Origin: Winogradskya humida
Lineage (GTDB): Bacteria; Actinomycetota; Actinomycetes; Mycobacteriales; Micromonosporaceae
Direction: 5' to 3'
Assembly: GCF_016862215.1 (NCBI RefSeq)
Contig: NZ_BOMN01000060.1
Coordinates: 26,790 to 90,789, forward strand
DNA: 64,000 nucleotides
The notes under the pieces are model-generated. The model did not search any database and had not been told where the DNA came from. It was given only the letters and a program-made list of their open reading frames with translations. The translations under genes and the position numbers were made by a program. Below are positions 25,738 through 35,400 of the stretch, piece after piece (position 1 is the first letter of the stretch; each line of letters starts with the position of its first letter).

Positions 25738-26490
25738 GTGGCTTTCACGTTGACGATCGACTGCGGCGGCGGCGGCATCAAAGGCTCGGTTCTGGATGAC
25801 GCCGGCACGATGCGCGCGCAGCCGTTACGCGTGCCGACCCCGTACCCGTTGCATCCCGATCTTTTTGTCAAGACGCTCGTGACGCTCGGCGAGCAGCTTC
25901 CCACCGCCGACCGGGTGACCGTGGGCATGCCGGGGATGCTGCGGCACGGGGTGGTGGTGGCGACCCCGCACTACATCACGCGCAGCGGGCCGCGTACCAA
26001 AATCGATCCTGACCTGCAGGAAGCCTGGTTCGGCTTCGACGCGCGCACCGCCCTGGCCGAGGCTTTCGGCCTGCCCACCCTGGTCCTCAACGACGCCGAG
26101 GTGCACGGCGCCGGGGTGGTCGCCGGCACCGGCTGCGAGCTGGTCCTGACGCTCGGCACGGGCCTGGGCTGCGCGCTGTTCGACGGCGGTCAGCTCGCCC
26201 CGCACCTGGAGATGTCGCAGGCCCCGGTGCGCTGGGGGATGAGCTACGACACCTACATCGGCGAGCATGAGCGGCGCCGGCTGGGTGACGCGCTCTGGTC
26301 CCGCCGGGTCCGCAACGTGATCGAGGGGCTGCGCCCGGTTTTCCTCTGGGACCGCGTCTATCTCGGCGGCGGCAACTCCCGGCTGATCACCCCGGCCCAG
26401 CTCGCCCGGATGGGTGACGACGTCGTGGTCGTCCCGAACACCGCCGGCATCGTCGGCGGCGTCCGGGCCTGGACCCTCAACGCCAAGTGA
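25738..26490 (+). CDS. ROK-family kinase, polyphosphate-glucokinase-like
   Basis: A 250-residue ASKHA-fold sugar kinase. The phosphate-1 loop IDCGGGGIKGSVLD starts at residue 6, then come LVLNDAEVHGAGVVAGTG, the ELVLTLGTGLGCALF loop and RVYLGGGNSRLI. The last stretch and the THGTP-like N-terminal VPTPYPLHPD segment resemble PpgK, which phosphorylates glucose with polyphosphate or ATP. The usual EYGH motif is replaced by HLEMSQAPVRW, so the donor is uncertain. Start at GTG 25738 by similarity. It overlaps the next gene by 4 bp. Confidence 0.75.
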   Translation: MAFTLTIDCGGGGIKGSVLDDAGTMRAQPLRVPTPYPLHPDLFVKTLVTLGEQLPTADRVTVGMPGMLRHGVVVATPHYITRSGPRTKIDPDLQEAWFGFDARTALAEAFGLPTLVLNDAEVHGAGVVAGTGCELVLTLGTGLGCALFDGGQLAPHLEMSQAPVRWGMSYDTYIGEHERRRLGDALWSRRVRNVIEGLRPVFLWDRVYLGGGNSRLITPAQLARMGDDVVVVPNTAGIVGGVRAWTLNAK

Positions 26491-27230
26491 TCCCGCCCGC
26501 CGCGCTGCTGCTCGACTTCGGTGGGGTGCTGGCCGACTCGCCGTCACCGGGCGCTGCCCCGCCCGAGCTGGTGCTGAGGCTCTACAACCTGATCGAGGGC
26601 AGGCTCACCCCGGGCGAGATCAGCAGGGCACTGACGGCGGGCTCCGAGGCGTACGCAGCCTGGCGTGACCTCGACGAGCCGGCCGAGCTCGGCCACGAGG
26701 ACGTCTGGGCCCGCTTCGTCACACCGTCGTGGCCGCTCGCCGCGCAGGAAGCCGTCCGTCTCAACGCCACCCGGCTCAGCTACGACTGGACGTGGCGCTC
26801 GACCTGGGCGCTGCGCCCCGGCATCCCCGAGGCGTTACGCGCGGCCCGGGCGATCGGCCTGCCCCTGGCGGTCGTGAGCAACACCCTCTGCGGCGCGGCC
26901 CACCGCGACTTCCTGACCAGGGCCGGCGTGGGAGACCTTTTCGCCACCCAGATCTACAGCGACGAGGCCGGCGTCCGAAAACCCAACCCCGAGATGATCT
27001 GGTACGCCGTCCGCGCCCTCTCCGTCCCCACCGAAGCCTGCTGGTACGTCGGCGACAGCTACCGCCGCGACATCGCCTGCGCCCGCCGCGCGGGAGCGGG
27101 CGCCGCCATCCTCTTCCGCTCACCCCGCACCACTCGCGAGACCCCCGAAGGCTCTGCTCAGCCGGACGCCATCGTCGACGACGGTTTCGGCCTGCGCGAC
27201 CTGCTGCCGGGGTCGGTGAACGCCCGGTAG
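26487..27230 (+). CDS. HAD family hydrolase
   Basis: A 247-residue haloacid-dehalogenase-fold protein: motif I LLLDFGGVLADSP (Asp 10 nucleophile; the second Asp is replaced by Gly-Val), motif II VVSNTL, the Lys in RKPNPEMI and motif IV YVGDSYRRDI. The GGV variant of motif I is typical of the HAD-IA group with unassigned phosphatase or dehalogenase roles. The start is GTG 26487, overlapping the kinase stop (GTGA). Together these suggest a kinase-phosphatase pair on a small sugar phosphate, but this is inference. Confidence 0.85.
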   Translation: MIPPAALLLDFGGVLADSPSPGAAPPELVLRLYNLIEGRLTPGEISRALTAGSEAYAAWRDLDEPAELGHEDVWARFVTPSWPLAAQEAVRLNATRLSYDWTWRSTWALRPGIPEALRAARAIGLPLAVVSNTLCGAAHRDFLTRAGVGDLFATQIYSDEAGVRKPNPEMIWYAVRALSVPTEACWYVGDSYRRDIACARRAGAGAAILFRSPRTTRETPEGSAQPDAIVDDGFGLRDLLPGSVNAR

Positions 27231-27467
27231 ACCGGGTGCCGGGGCGGGCTGACAAAGGCCGTGGGGCTGCGGGGCTGCGGGGCCGTGGGGCTAGATGTTG
27301 CGCTGGGTGCCGGGAAGCCGCAATTTTATGCGGTGTTGATCGTCAGGTCCGGGCAATCGTTTCTGAGCGCAAGACATATGTTTCCCGGCCAGACGCGATT
27401 GGCCCGCGTTTGACAACCGACGCCGCAGGATGTTGCGCCATCGCGGGTTTTGACGCAACTTTGTGCC

Positions 27468-28109
27468 CTAGGGGAGGTTCCCGAGGACGACGCGTTCGGA
27501 GGTCAGCAGATAGTCGCGGAGCATGTCGGCGGCCCGGTGCGCGTCGCCGGCCTCGTACGTGCTGGTGATGGCGTCGTTCATCGCGACGAACGGGCGGTGC
27601 AGCGCTTCCGGGTCCGGTGCGGTGACGAAGGCGAGCCGGAGCTCGGCGGTCAGCTGGCGCATCCAGGAGTCGAGGCGGGGGCTGCCGGCCAGCGCGACGA
27701 TCTGCTCGTGGAAGTGCATGTTGGCCGTGCCCACCGCGCGCCAGTCACCCGCGTCGGCTGCACGGCCGGCGTCGTCGACCGCGGTGCGCAGGCCCGCTGC
27801 CCGCGGCGGGTCGGTGGGTGCCTGGCTCAGGGCAGAACATTCCAGCAGCACGCGTACGCGATAGATGTCCGCGATCTGCGCCGGGCTCAGCGACGCCACG
27901 AACACCCCGCGATGCGGTTGCCGGACGAGCAGTCCCTCCTCGATCAGCGTGGAGAACGCCTCGCGGAGAGTGTTGCGCGAAACCCCCAGCGGCCCGGTCA
28001 GCGAGGTCTCCGAGAGCCGCGTCCCGGGCGCCAGCTCGCCGTTGATCATCGCGTTGCGCAACTGCTCCACGGCCCGTGCGGCGGACCCCGGCTTCTCCAC
28101 GGTCGTCAC
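27468..28109 (-). CDS. GntR/FCD family regulator of the 5-oxoproline operon
   Basis: A GntR winged helix (RLSETSLTGPLGVSRNTLRE, about residues 35-55) is joined to an FCD all-helical effector domain (about 75-205, with the metal-ligand-type HFHEQIVALAG segment). I chose GTG 28109; a TTG at 28121 gives four extra residues. It lies 33 bp downstream of pxpC at the end of the operon, so it probably regulates it. The double TTGTTNAACAA palindrome upstream of the operon is a plausible binding site. The effector may be 5-oxoproline or a related acid. Confidence 0.8.
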   Translation of the reverse strand: MTTVEKPGSAARAVEQLRNAMINGELAPGTRLSETSLTGPLGVSRNTLREAFSTLIEEGLLVRQPHRGVFVASLSPAQIADIYRVRVLLECSALSQAPTDPPRAAGLRTAVDDAGRAADAGDWRAVGTANMHFHEQIVALAGSPRLDSWMRQLTAELRLAFVTAPDPEALHRPFVAMNDAITSTYEAGDAHRAADMLRDYLLTSERVVLGNLP

Positions 28110-28142
28110 GCGTCCAGTCAACCAGCCCGGCCCGCGGGTCGA

Positions 28143-29033
28143 TCAGCCGGGAGCGCGGACGAAACGGAAGCGGGCGCCGGGCCGGGCCTGGGCGGCGCGG
28201 TCGGCGGATTCCGGGGTGAGCACGGCGATGACCGGGTAGCCGCCGGTCACCGGGTGGTCCGCCTGGAAGATGATCGGTCTGCCGTCCGGCGGGACCTGCA
28301 CCGAGCCGCGGACGACGCCTTCGCTGGGCAACTCGTCGCTGATCGCGCGGGTCAGGGCCGGACCGTCGAGGCGCAGCCCGACCGAGTCGCTCGCCGGGGT
28401 GATCACGAACTCGCTGCTCAGGAACGCCTCGATCGCCTCGCCGGTGAACCAGTCATCCCGCGGCCCGAGATCAACCTCGAGCGGCCCCTCGGGCGGCCGT
28501 GACAAAGGGGAGTCGGCTTCGGGCGGCCGGGACAAAGGGGAGTTGAGCGAGGCGGAGTCCGGCTCGTGATCAAAACTTGGTGAGCCGATGGGGAGGACGG
28601 CGTCGACGCTCACCGCGAGCCCGATTCCGGCGAGCCGATCCGTCGACCGTGATCCCAGCACAGGCGGGACGTCGAAGCCACCCCGCACGGCGAGATAGCT
28701 CCGCAGCCCCCGCTTGGGCATACCGACCGAGACGACCGCCCCGGCGGCGACGGACACGGTCTCCTCCAGCGAGGTCCTGACGCCGTCGACGACCAGCACA
28801 GCGTCCGTCCCGGTCAGGACGATCACCGCGGGCGAATCGAAGCTGACCCGCAGCCCGCCGAGCGTGCACTCCAGCACCGCGGCGCCCGGCGGGTTGCCGA
28901 CCAGCGCGTTCGCCCGGCCGTACGCCCCCCGGTCCACCGCCCCGGAAGGCGCGACCCCCAGATGGGTGTGCCCGAACCGCCCCGCGTCCTTGACCACCGT
29001 CAGCGGCCCGGTCCGCACGATCCGCATGCTCAC
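28143..29033 (-). CDS. pxpC: 5-oxoprolinase subunit C (KipA-like)
   Basis: A 296-residue carboxyltransferase-domain protein with the family markers MRIVRTGPLTVVKDAGRFG, VAPSGAVDRGAYGRANAL, LTGTDAVLVVDGV, GLRSYLAVRGGFDVP and VTGGYPVIAVLT. With PxpA and PxpB it cleaves 5-oxoproline to glutamate using ATP. Start is GTG 29033, overlapping the pxpB stop. An odd insert around residues 155-178 contains the doubled SPLSRPPE motif (see the repeat entry). The usual cofactor-binding residues cannot be judged by eye. Confidence 0.88.
   Translation of the reverse strand: MSMRIVRTGPLTVVKDAGRFGHTHLGVAPSGAVDRGAYGRANALVGNPPGAAVLECTLGGLRVSFDSPAVIVLTGTDAVLVVDGVRTSLEETVSVAAGAVVSVGMPKRGLRSYLAVRGGFDVPPVLGSRSTDRLAGIGLAVSVDAVLPIGSPSFDHEPDSASLNSPLSRPPEADSPLSRPPEGPLEVDLGPRDDWFTGEAIEAFLSSEFVITPASDSVGLRLDGPALTRAISDELPSEGVVRGSVQVPPDGRPIIFQADHPVTGGYPVIAVLTPESADRAAQARPGARFRFVRAPG
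28489..28545. repeat. In-frame direct duplication within pxpC
   Basis: Two copies of a segment with core GGGCGGCC(G/T)GGACAAAGGGG, about 30 bp apart (near 28493 and 28523), encode the doubled SPLSRPPE peptide. The unit keeps the reading frame and falls in a loop-like stretch, so it may be tolerated. Confidence 0.6.
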
Positions 29034-29641
29034 GACTCCACCGCCCTGAAGGTCACTTGCACACCCGGGACGAGCAGCGCGGGCTCCGGCCGGTCGAGGT
29101 CCCACATGCGGATGGTCGTGGTGCCGATCAACTGCCAGCCTCCCGGGCTGTCGTGCGGGTAGACGCCGGAGAAGCGCCCGGCGAGGCCCACCGAACCGGC
29201 CGGGATCCGGGTACGCGGCGAGTCACGCCGGGGCACGTCGAGCTCCGGCCCGGTGAGGTAGCCGAAGCCGGGTGCGAAGCCCGAGAATGCCACTGTCCAG
29301 CGGGCGGACGTGTGCAGCTTGATCACCTCGGCGGGCGTGACGCCGAGGTGGGCGGCCACGTCGGGCAGGTCGGGACCGTTGTAGGTGACGGGGATCTCGA
29401 CGCTTCCGGCGTACCCGCGGCTTGGTCCTTTGAGTGGCAGCGCCGAGGTCGCCTCCCGCACCTCGGCCGGCGACGTGATCGCGGGATCGAGCCGGATGAG
29501 CACGGTGCGCGCCGCCGGGACCAGATCGATCACTCCCGGCAGCCGCGCCTCGCGCAAAGCCGCATACAACCCGAGCGCCGCATCGAGATCATCAACCTCG
29601 ACAAGCAAGGCCTCCCGCCCACACCTGAGAAACCTGGTCAC
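29030..29641 (-). CDS. pxpB: 5-oxoprolinase subunit B (KipI-like)
   Basis: A 203-residue protein with the AHS1/KipI markers: FLRCGREALLVEVDDLDAAL at the start, IPVTYNGPDLPDVAAHLGVT and GFAPGFGYLTGPELDVPRRD, ending VQVTFRAVES. In Bacillus KipI inhibits a sporulation kinase; in most bacteria it is a subunit of 5-oxoprolinase. GTG start at 29641 overlaps the pxpA stop (GTGA). It sits between pxpA and pxpC. Confidence 0.9.
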   Translation of the reverse strand: MTRFLRCGREALLVEVDDLDAALGLYAALREARLPGVIDLVPAARTVLIRLDPAITSPAEVREATSALPLKGPSRGYAGSVEIPVTYNGPDLPDVAAHLGVTPAEVIKLHTSARWTVAFSGFAPGFGYLTGPELDVPRRDSPRTRIPAGSVGLAGRFSGVYPHDSPGGWQLIGTTTIRMWDLDRPEPALLVPGVQVTFRAVES

Positions 29642-30399
29642 TGGTCGTTTCCCGCAAAAGCATTGATTTGTACGCCCGAAGCAGCCAACTTCTCCGCAAC
29701 AGCGCGCGCCATAGCCACTGCCCCGGGCGAGTCGCCGTGCACACAGAGCGAGTCCGCCTCGACCTTGATGACCGACCCGTCGACGGCCACCAGGGTGCGA
29801 TCGGTGACCAGCCGCAGCATCCGCTCGGCGACCTCATCGGGATCGTGCAGCAGCGCCCCGGGCAGCCGCCGCGAGACGAGCGTGCCGTCCGCGTTGTAAC
29901 CCCGGTCGGCGAACGCCTCGCGCACGATGCGCAGCCCCGCGTCCTCGGCCTGCTCCAGAAACACCGAGCCGGGCAGCCCGAGCACCGGCAGGTCCGGGTC
30001 GTAGCGCCGGACCGCGTCGACGACAGCCGCCGCCTGCTGCTCATGGTGCACGATCGTGTTGTAGAGCGCGCCGTGCGGTTTGACGTAGAGCACCCGGTCA
30101 CCGGCCGCCCGGGCCAACCCGTCGAGCGCCCCGAGCTGGTAGATCAGATCGGCGACCAGGTCCTCGGTCTCGTAGTCGATGAACCGCCGCCCGAACCCGG
30201 CCAGGTCCCGATAACCGACCTGCGCGCCGATCACCACACCCCGCTCGACCGCCCGTTCACAGGTGGCCAGCAGACTCCGCGGATCACCGGCATGAAACCC
30301 GCAGGCGACGTTGGCGCTACTGACGATGTCGAGCATCGCCGCGTCGTCGCCGAGGCTCCAGGCCCCGAAGCCCTCACCCAGATCGCTGTTGAGATCCAC
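29638..30399 (-). CDS. pxpA: 5-oxoprolinase subunit A (LamB/YcsF family)
   Basis: A 253-residue protein with the diagnostic VDLNSDLGEGFGAW start, ANVACGFHAGDP (metal site), YVKPHGALYN and YNADGTLVSRRLPGALLHDP. It is the hydrolytic subunit of ATP-dependent 5-oxoprolinase. The start is GTG 30399 or the preceding GTG 30402; both follow the NRAMP stop by a few bases, and a GGGG sequence lies just upstream. The order NRAMP-pxpA-pxpB-pxpC parallels ycsG-ycsF-kipI-kipA of Bacillus subtilis. Confidence 0.92.
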   Translation of the reverse strand: MDLNSDLGEGFGAWSLGDDAAMLDIVSSANVACGFHAGDPRSLLATCERAVERGVVIGAQVGYRDLAGFGRRFIDYETEDLVADLIYQLGALDGLARAAGDRVLYVKPHGALYNTIVHHEQQAAAVVDAVRRYDPDLPVLGLPGSVFLEQAEDAGLRIVREAFADRGYNADGTLVSRRLPGALLHDPDEVAERMLRLVTDRTLVAVDGSVIKVEADSLCVHGDSPGAVAMARAVAEKLAASGVQINAFAGNDQ

Positions 30400-30403
30400 C
30401 ACG

Positions 30404-31654
30404 TCACCCCGCCAGATAGTCAAAGATCGTCCGCGCCGACACAACGCCCATATACCAGGTCAACGCCGCCACAACCCCGCCGAGCACCAGCAACCACACC
30501 GGATACTTGTACCCCCGCAGCAGCTCCCGCCGCCTCCACGCCGCATACAACAGGATCGAAAACCCGATCGGCAAAATGAGCCCGTTGAACCCACCCGCAA
30601 ACACCAGCAACGCCGACGGCGCCGTCCCGATCACCAAATAGATCACCGTAGACAAGGCAATAAACCCAACTGTTGCCCAGGACATGAACCGATCCTCTGA
30701 GCGAACAGCCCGCCGAGCGAAGCGAGGCCAGAAACACATCAAGAATGAGACCGATGTGTACGCCGCCCCGATCACCGACGTGATCGCCGCCGCCCAGAGC
30801 ACCACCCCGAACGCCCGCATCCCGAACTCACCCGCCGCCGACTCGAACGCCTGCGCGGTGGCGTTGCCGCTGGTGTCGAGCACGACGCCACCCGCCACCA
30901 CGCCCAGGATGGCGAGGAAGAGCAGATACCGCATCAATCCGGTGACCGCGATCCCGGTCAGCGCGCCCCGGGTGACCTCGCGGATGTGCTCAGGCCCCGT
31001 GGTGCCGCTGTCGAGCAACCGGTGCGCGCCGGAGTAGGTGATGTACCCGCCGACCGTGCCGCCGATGATCGTGGTGATCGCGGCGAAGTCGATGTCGTCG
31101 GGCAGGACCGTCTGAGTGAGCGCGTCACCGACCGGCGGCCCGGACACGATCGCGACGTAGAGCGTGAGCGCGATCATCAGCAGGCCCAGCACGATCAGCA
31201 GCCGGTCCATCGCCAGCCCGGCCCGTTTGATGGCGAAGATCGAGATGGCGAGGACCGCGCTGATCAGGCCGCCGAGCTTGGGGTTGAGCCCGAGTGCGGC
31301 GTTGAGGCCGAGTCCCGAGCCGGCCACGTTGCCGATGTTGAAGACGAGGCCGCCGAGGATGACCAGGGCGGCCAGCAGGTAGCCGGCGCCCGGGACCACC
31401 GCGTTGGCGATCTCGTGGGCCCGTTTCCCGCTGACCGCGATGATCCGCCAGATGTTCATCTGGACGACGAAGTCCACGAGGATCGACATCAGGATGCCGA
31501 ACGCGAACGCCGCGCCCAGCTTCGCGGTGAACGTGGTGGTCTGGGTGATGAAGCCGGGGCCGATGGCGCTGGTCGCCATCAGGAAGATCGCCCCGATCAG
31601 GGCGGTGCGGCGGCTGCGGGCGGCTGTCGGCTGAGTGGTCTCGGTCTTCGACAT
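30404..31654 (-). CDS. NRAMP-family metal ion transporter
   Basis: A 416-residue membrane protein with about 11 hydrophobic helices. It has ATSAIGPGFITQTTTF in helix 1 in place of the classical DPGN Asp and MNIWRIIAVSG in helix 3, so it belongs to the atypical NRAMP-related group like YcsG. AGGAG lies before ATG 31654. It heads the 5-oxoprolinase operon. Transport of a metal, or of an organic substrate such as 5-oxoproline, is possible, because the metal-coordinating DPGN residues are not conserved. A short GAGCGAAGCGAG repeat lies in its coding sequence. Confidence 0.8.
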   Translation of the reverse strand: MSKTETTQPTAARSRRTALIGAIFLMATSAIGPGFITQTTTFTAKLGAAFAFGILMSILVDFVVQMNIWRIIAVSGKRAHEIANAVVPGAGYLLAALVILGGLVFNIGNVAGSGLGLNAALGLNPKLGGLISAVLAISIFAIKRAGLAMDRLLIVLGLLMIALTLYVAIVSGPPVGDALTQTVLPDDIDFAAITTIIGGTVGGYITYSGAHRLLDSGTTGPEHIREVTRGALTGIAVTGLMRYLLFLAILGVVAGGVVLDTSGNATAQAFESAAGEFGMRAFGVVLWAAAITSVIGAAYTSVSFLMCFWPRFARRAVRSEDRFMSWATVGFIALSTVIYLVIGTAPSALLVFAGGFNGLILPIGFSILLYAAWRRRELLRGYKYPVWLLVLGGVVAALTWYMGVVSARTIFDYLAG

Positions 31655-31706
31655 GGGCTCTCCTGAATCGCGAAGGTTCGATGGGAGGCGCACGTCTGAC
31701 GCTAGG

Positions 31707-31743
31707 GATTGTTCAACGATCACACAAGAGTTGTTGAACAATC
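31707..31743. promoter_or_regulatory. Twin palindromes upstream of the NRAMP-pxp operon
   Basis: GATTGTTCAAC (31707-31717) and GTTGAACAATC (31733-31743) form a perfect 11-bp inverted repeat. Each arm also holds a small palindrome: TTGTTCAACGA (31709-31719) and TTGTTGAACAA (31731-31741), 22 bp centre to centre, about two helical turns. They lie 53-90 bp upstream of the NRAMP start. The pattern suits a GntR/FCD dimer pair. Confidence 0.7.
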
Positions 31744-31748
31744 TGGGG

Positions 31749-32402
31749 TTACCGGTACGTAAAAACCACCTGCCACACGCTGGTACGGCGCATCGGGACG
31801 CTTTCCAGGGCCTCGACCACGGGTACGTCGTACGTGTGCCGTAGCACCATCCCCTCGCCCGGCAGGTACGCCCGGCCCGGATCGCCGACCAGCACCAACG
31901 CGCCGCGGCCCGCCGCCTGACGCAGGAACGGCAGCACCTGAGCGGCCATCTCGCGGCTGTAGAAGACATCTCCGGCCAGGATCACGCCGGCTTCGGCGTA
32001 CCCCTCGGAAAGAAGGTCTCCCTCGTAGAGCTGGATCTTGACGTCGTTGGCCTCGGCGTTGGCCCGGGTGGCAGCCAGCGAGAACGGGTCGATGTCGTTG
32101 GCGAGCACGGACCGCGCCCCGGCCTTGGCCGCCGCGACCGCGACCAGCCCGCTGCCGGTCGCCAGGTCGAGGACGTCACGACCGGCCACCAGCTCCGGCT
32201 CGTCGAGCACGCAGCGGGCCAGCGCCTGACCGCCCGCCCAGGCGAAGGCCCAGAACGGCGGCGGCTGCTCACCACCGGCCGCCTCGGTGCGCTCCCAGAG
32301 CTCGATCGGCTCCTCGGCCTGGTGCAGCACCAGCTCGGGAAGGAAGGGTACGGGCGCGACACGGGTGTTCGCGCGGACGAAGTCGGTTGCAGTGTCGGAC
32401 AC
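31749..32402 (-). CDS. SAM-dependent methyltransferase (COG3897/METTL16-like group)
   Basis: A 217-residue class I methyltransferase with LDLATGSGLVAVAAAKAGA (motif I), a motif II acidic end ANDIDPF, and DVFYSREMAAQVLPFL. The FWAFAWAGGQALARC segment before motif I is typical of the Nnt1/ETFB lysine-methyltransferase-like group, which methylates protein Lys or small substrates. I chose GTG 32402, just upstream of SDTATDFVRANTR; other starts are possible. It lies divergent from the GGDEF-EAL gene and is followed by the NRAMP operator. Confidence 0.8.
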   Translation of the reverse strand: MSDTATDFVRANTRVAPVPFLPELVLHQAEEPIELWERTEAAGGEQPPPFWAFAWAGGQALARCVLDEPELVAGRDVLDLATGSGLVAVAAAKAGARSVLANDIDPFSLAATRANAEANDVKIQLYEGDLLSEGYAEAGVILAGDVFYSREMAAQVLPFLRQAAGRGALVLVGDPGRAYLPGEGMVLRHTYDVPVVEALESVPMRRTSVWQVVFTYR

Positions 32403-32480
32403 AGTGCGATTCTGCTCAGTTGACCCGGCAAGTAACCGATCAGGGGGGCGTCGCCTGCACGAGCCCGGAAAGGGGGCACC

Positions 32481-35400
32481 ATGCCGACACGGCTGGTTGC
32501 TGCCCTTTTCGGGGGCTGGATGGTCGTTCTCGGCATTCTCTTCGCGTCTGTGCACGCCCTGCAGATGCCCGTCCGGGTGCTCGCCGGAGGCTCCGCGCTC
32601 GCCGTCATCATCCTCGCCCTGCGCCGCTACACCCCGGACCGCCGTGGCCCGTGGCAGCTGCTCGCCGCGACCGTCGTGGTCTCCTCGGTCGGCGCGATCA
32701 GCTACAACGCGGAGAGCGACTCGGTTCCCGCCCTGACCGTGATCGCCACGGTGCTGCTGATCGCGGTCTACCCGATGCTGGCCGCCGCGCTGGCCCTCTT
32801 CGCGCGGCACCGCACCAGCGGGCGCCGTGACCGCGGCGGGCTGCTCGACGCGCTCACCCTGACCTCCGGCGTGGCCCTGCTCGCTTGGACGTTCGTGATC
32901 GGCCCGCACATCCGCGACCCGAGCATGTCGACCGGTGACGTGTGGCTGGCGATCGTCTTCCCGATCTGCGACCTGATCTGCCTGGCCGTGCTCGCCCGGC
33001 TGCTCATTGCCTCCGGCCGGCCCCCGTTCGCCGCGGCCTGGCTCGCCGCCGGCATCCTCGCGATGCTCGCCGCCGACATGGTCAACAGCCTGGTCGCCTC
33101 GCACAGCGCACCGACGTTCCTCGCCAGCTTCGGGCGCATCCCGTTCTACGCCGCCGTGGGTCTCGCCGCCCTCGACCCCACGATGACGGCGATGACCCGC
33201 CCGACGCTGGTCGGCCCGAGCGAGCTGGGCCGGGTACGTCTCGCCCTGCTCACCCTCGCCTCCCTGGTCGCCCCGGCCGTGCTGGTCTTCCAGGTGGGCC
33301 TCAACGGCGAGGTGCCCGACATCTACGTCATCGCGGCGCTGAGCGCGCTGACGTTCCTGCTCGTCCTGGCCCGGATGGCCGGCGTGATGGCGAGCAACCG
33401 GCTCGCCGTGACCCGCGAGCGGGGTCTGCGCGAGGCCTCCGCGGCGCTGGTCTCGGCGGCCGACTCGGACGAGGTCGCCGAGGCCGTACGCCGATCCGTC
33501 GCCGCACTGCTGCCCGCGGACACCCCGCACCGGGTGGTCCTCGCCATGGCGTTCACCGGCCCCGACGCCCAGGTCTCGCCGGAGGCCGCCGCGCAGAACG
33601 CCCTCGACCGGAGGGCCGGTACGGCGGCCCGGCTGGTGGCGGTCCGCGACGTCGACTGGGCGGTGGCGACGCGGCTCAACCAGTTCGCCATGGTGCTGCG
33701 CTGCCCGCTGGTGCTCGCCGACCGCCCCGGCGGGGACCCGCTCGTCGGCGTCCTGCACGTCGGCGCCCCCACCTGGGCGCTGCTCGACCTGCAGCAGGCG
33801 CTCGAGGTGCTCGCCACCCAGGTCGCCCTCGCGCTGGAACGGATCGTGCTCAGCCAGGAGGTCATCCGGCGCAACAGCGAGGCGTACTTCCGGACCCTGG
33901 TCATGAACACGTCCGACGTCATCCTCATCGTCGACGACGAGAACAGGGTCCGGTACGCGAGCCCGTCCGCCGTCCACGTGCTCGGCACCGACCCGGCGGG
34001 CCTGCTCCTGCCCGAGCTCATCCACCCCGGCGACCGGCAGCGGCTCGACGAGGTGCTCGCGACCGTACGCGTCGGCGACTCCCCGGCCGAGGGGCTCGAC
34101 TTCCGGGCGCTGGGCCGGCGGCGTACCGAGGTCCTGCTCGAAATGCACTGCCGCGACCTGCGCACCGACCCGACCGTGGCCGGCATGGTCGTGACCCTGC
34201 GCGACGTCACCGAGCGCCGCCGCCTCGAACGCGAGCTGATCCACCAGGCGTTCCACGACTCGCTCACCGGCCTGGCCAACCGCACACTCTTCGCCGACCG
34301 CCTCCAGCACGCCCTGGCCCGCGGCGCCCGGGACGGCTCGGTCGTCGGTGTCCTCTTCATCGACCTCGACGACTTCAAGATCGTCAACGACACCCTCGGC
34401 CACGCCGTCGGCGACCAGCTGCTCATCGCGGTCGCCGAACGCATCTCCGCGGCCCTGCGCGCCGACGACACCGCGGCCCGCCTCGGCGGTGACGAGTTCG
34501 CCGCACTCGTCGAGAACGTCCAGGACCCGGGCGCGGTCGAGGAGACCGCGACGCGCATCCTCGCCGCCCTGGCCGAACCGATCATCGTCGACGGCGCGAC
34601 CCTGCAGGCCAACGCGAGCGTCGGCATCACCACCACCCCCGAGGCGGACAACGCCGACGAACTGCTGCGCCAGGCCGACCTCGCGCTCTACGTCGCCAAG
34701 GGAGCCGGGAAGAACCGCTGGCGCCGATACCAGAACCACCTGCACAGTGCGATGGTCGAACGCCTGGAACTGCGTTCCGCCCTGGACCACGCGGTCAACG
34801 AGGGCCACTTCGTCCTGCACTACCAGCCGATCGTCAAACTGGCCGGCGACGACGTGGTCGGCTTCGAGGCCCTGGTCCGCTGGGACCACCCGACCCGCGG
34901 CATCATCGCCCCCGACCAGTTCATCGAGGTCGCCGAGGAGAGCGGGCTGATCGTCCCGATGGGCCGGTGGGTCCTCGACCAGGCACTGCACACGGTCGCC
35001 CAGTGGTGGCGCATCCTGCCCCGGGTACGTCGCCCGTACGTCAGCGTGAACGTCTCCGTCCGCCAGTTCCGCCAGCAGGGCTTCGTCGACCAGGTCCGCG
35101 CGTCACTGGAATTCGCGGGCGTCCCCCCGCACGCCCTGATGCTCGAGATCACCGAGACCCTGCTCATGGGTGACGACGAGAAGATCTGGACCGACCTGGC
35201 GACCCTCCGCGATCTGGGCGTCAAAATCGCGATCGATGATTTCGGTACGGGCTACAGCTCCCTCGGCTACCTCCGCCAGCGCCCCATCGACGTCCTGAAG
35301 ATCGACAAGATGTTCATCGACGACATGCTCGGCGACACCCAGCAGCTCGCCCTCGTCAGCGGCATCGTCAGCCTCGCCCAGTCCCTCGGCCTGACCGTCG

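Noticed and set aside
31749..34991. 1080-codon minus-strand frame
   Set aside because: Only its last 217 residues form a methyltransferase; the upstream part is antisense to the GGDEF-EAL gene.
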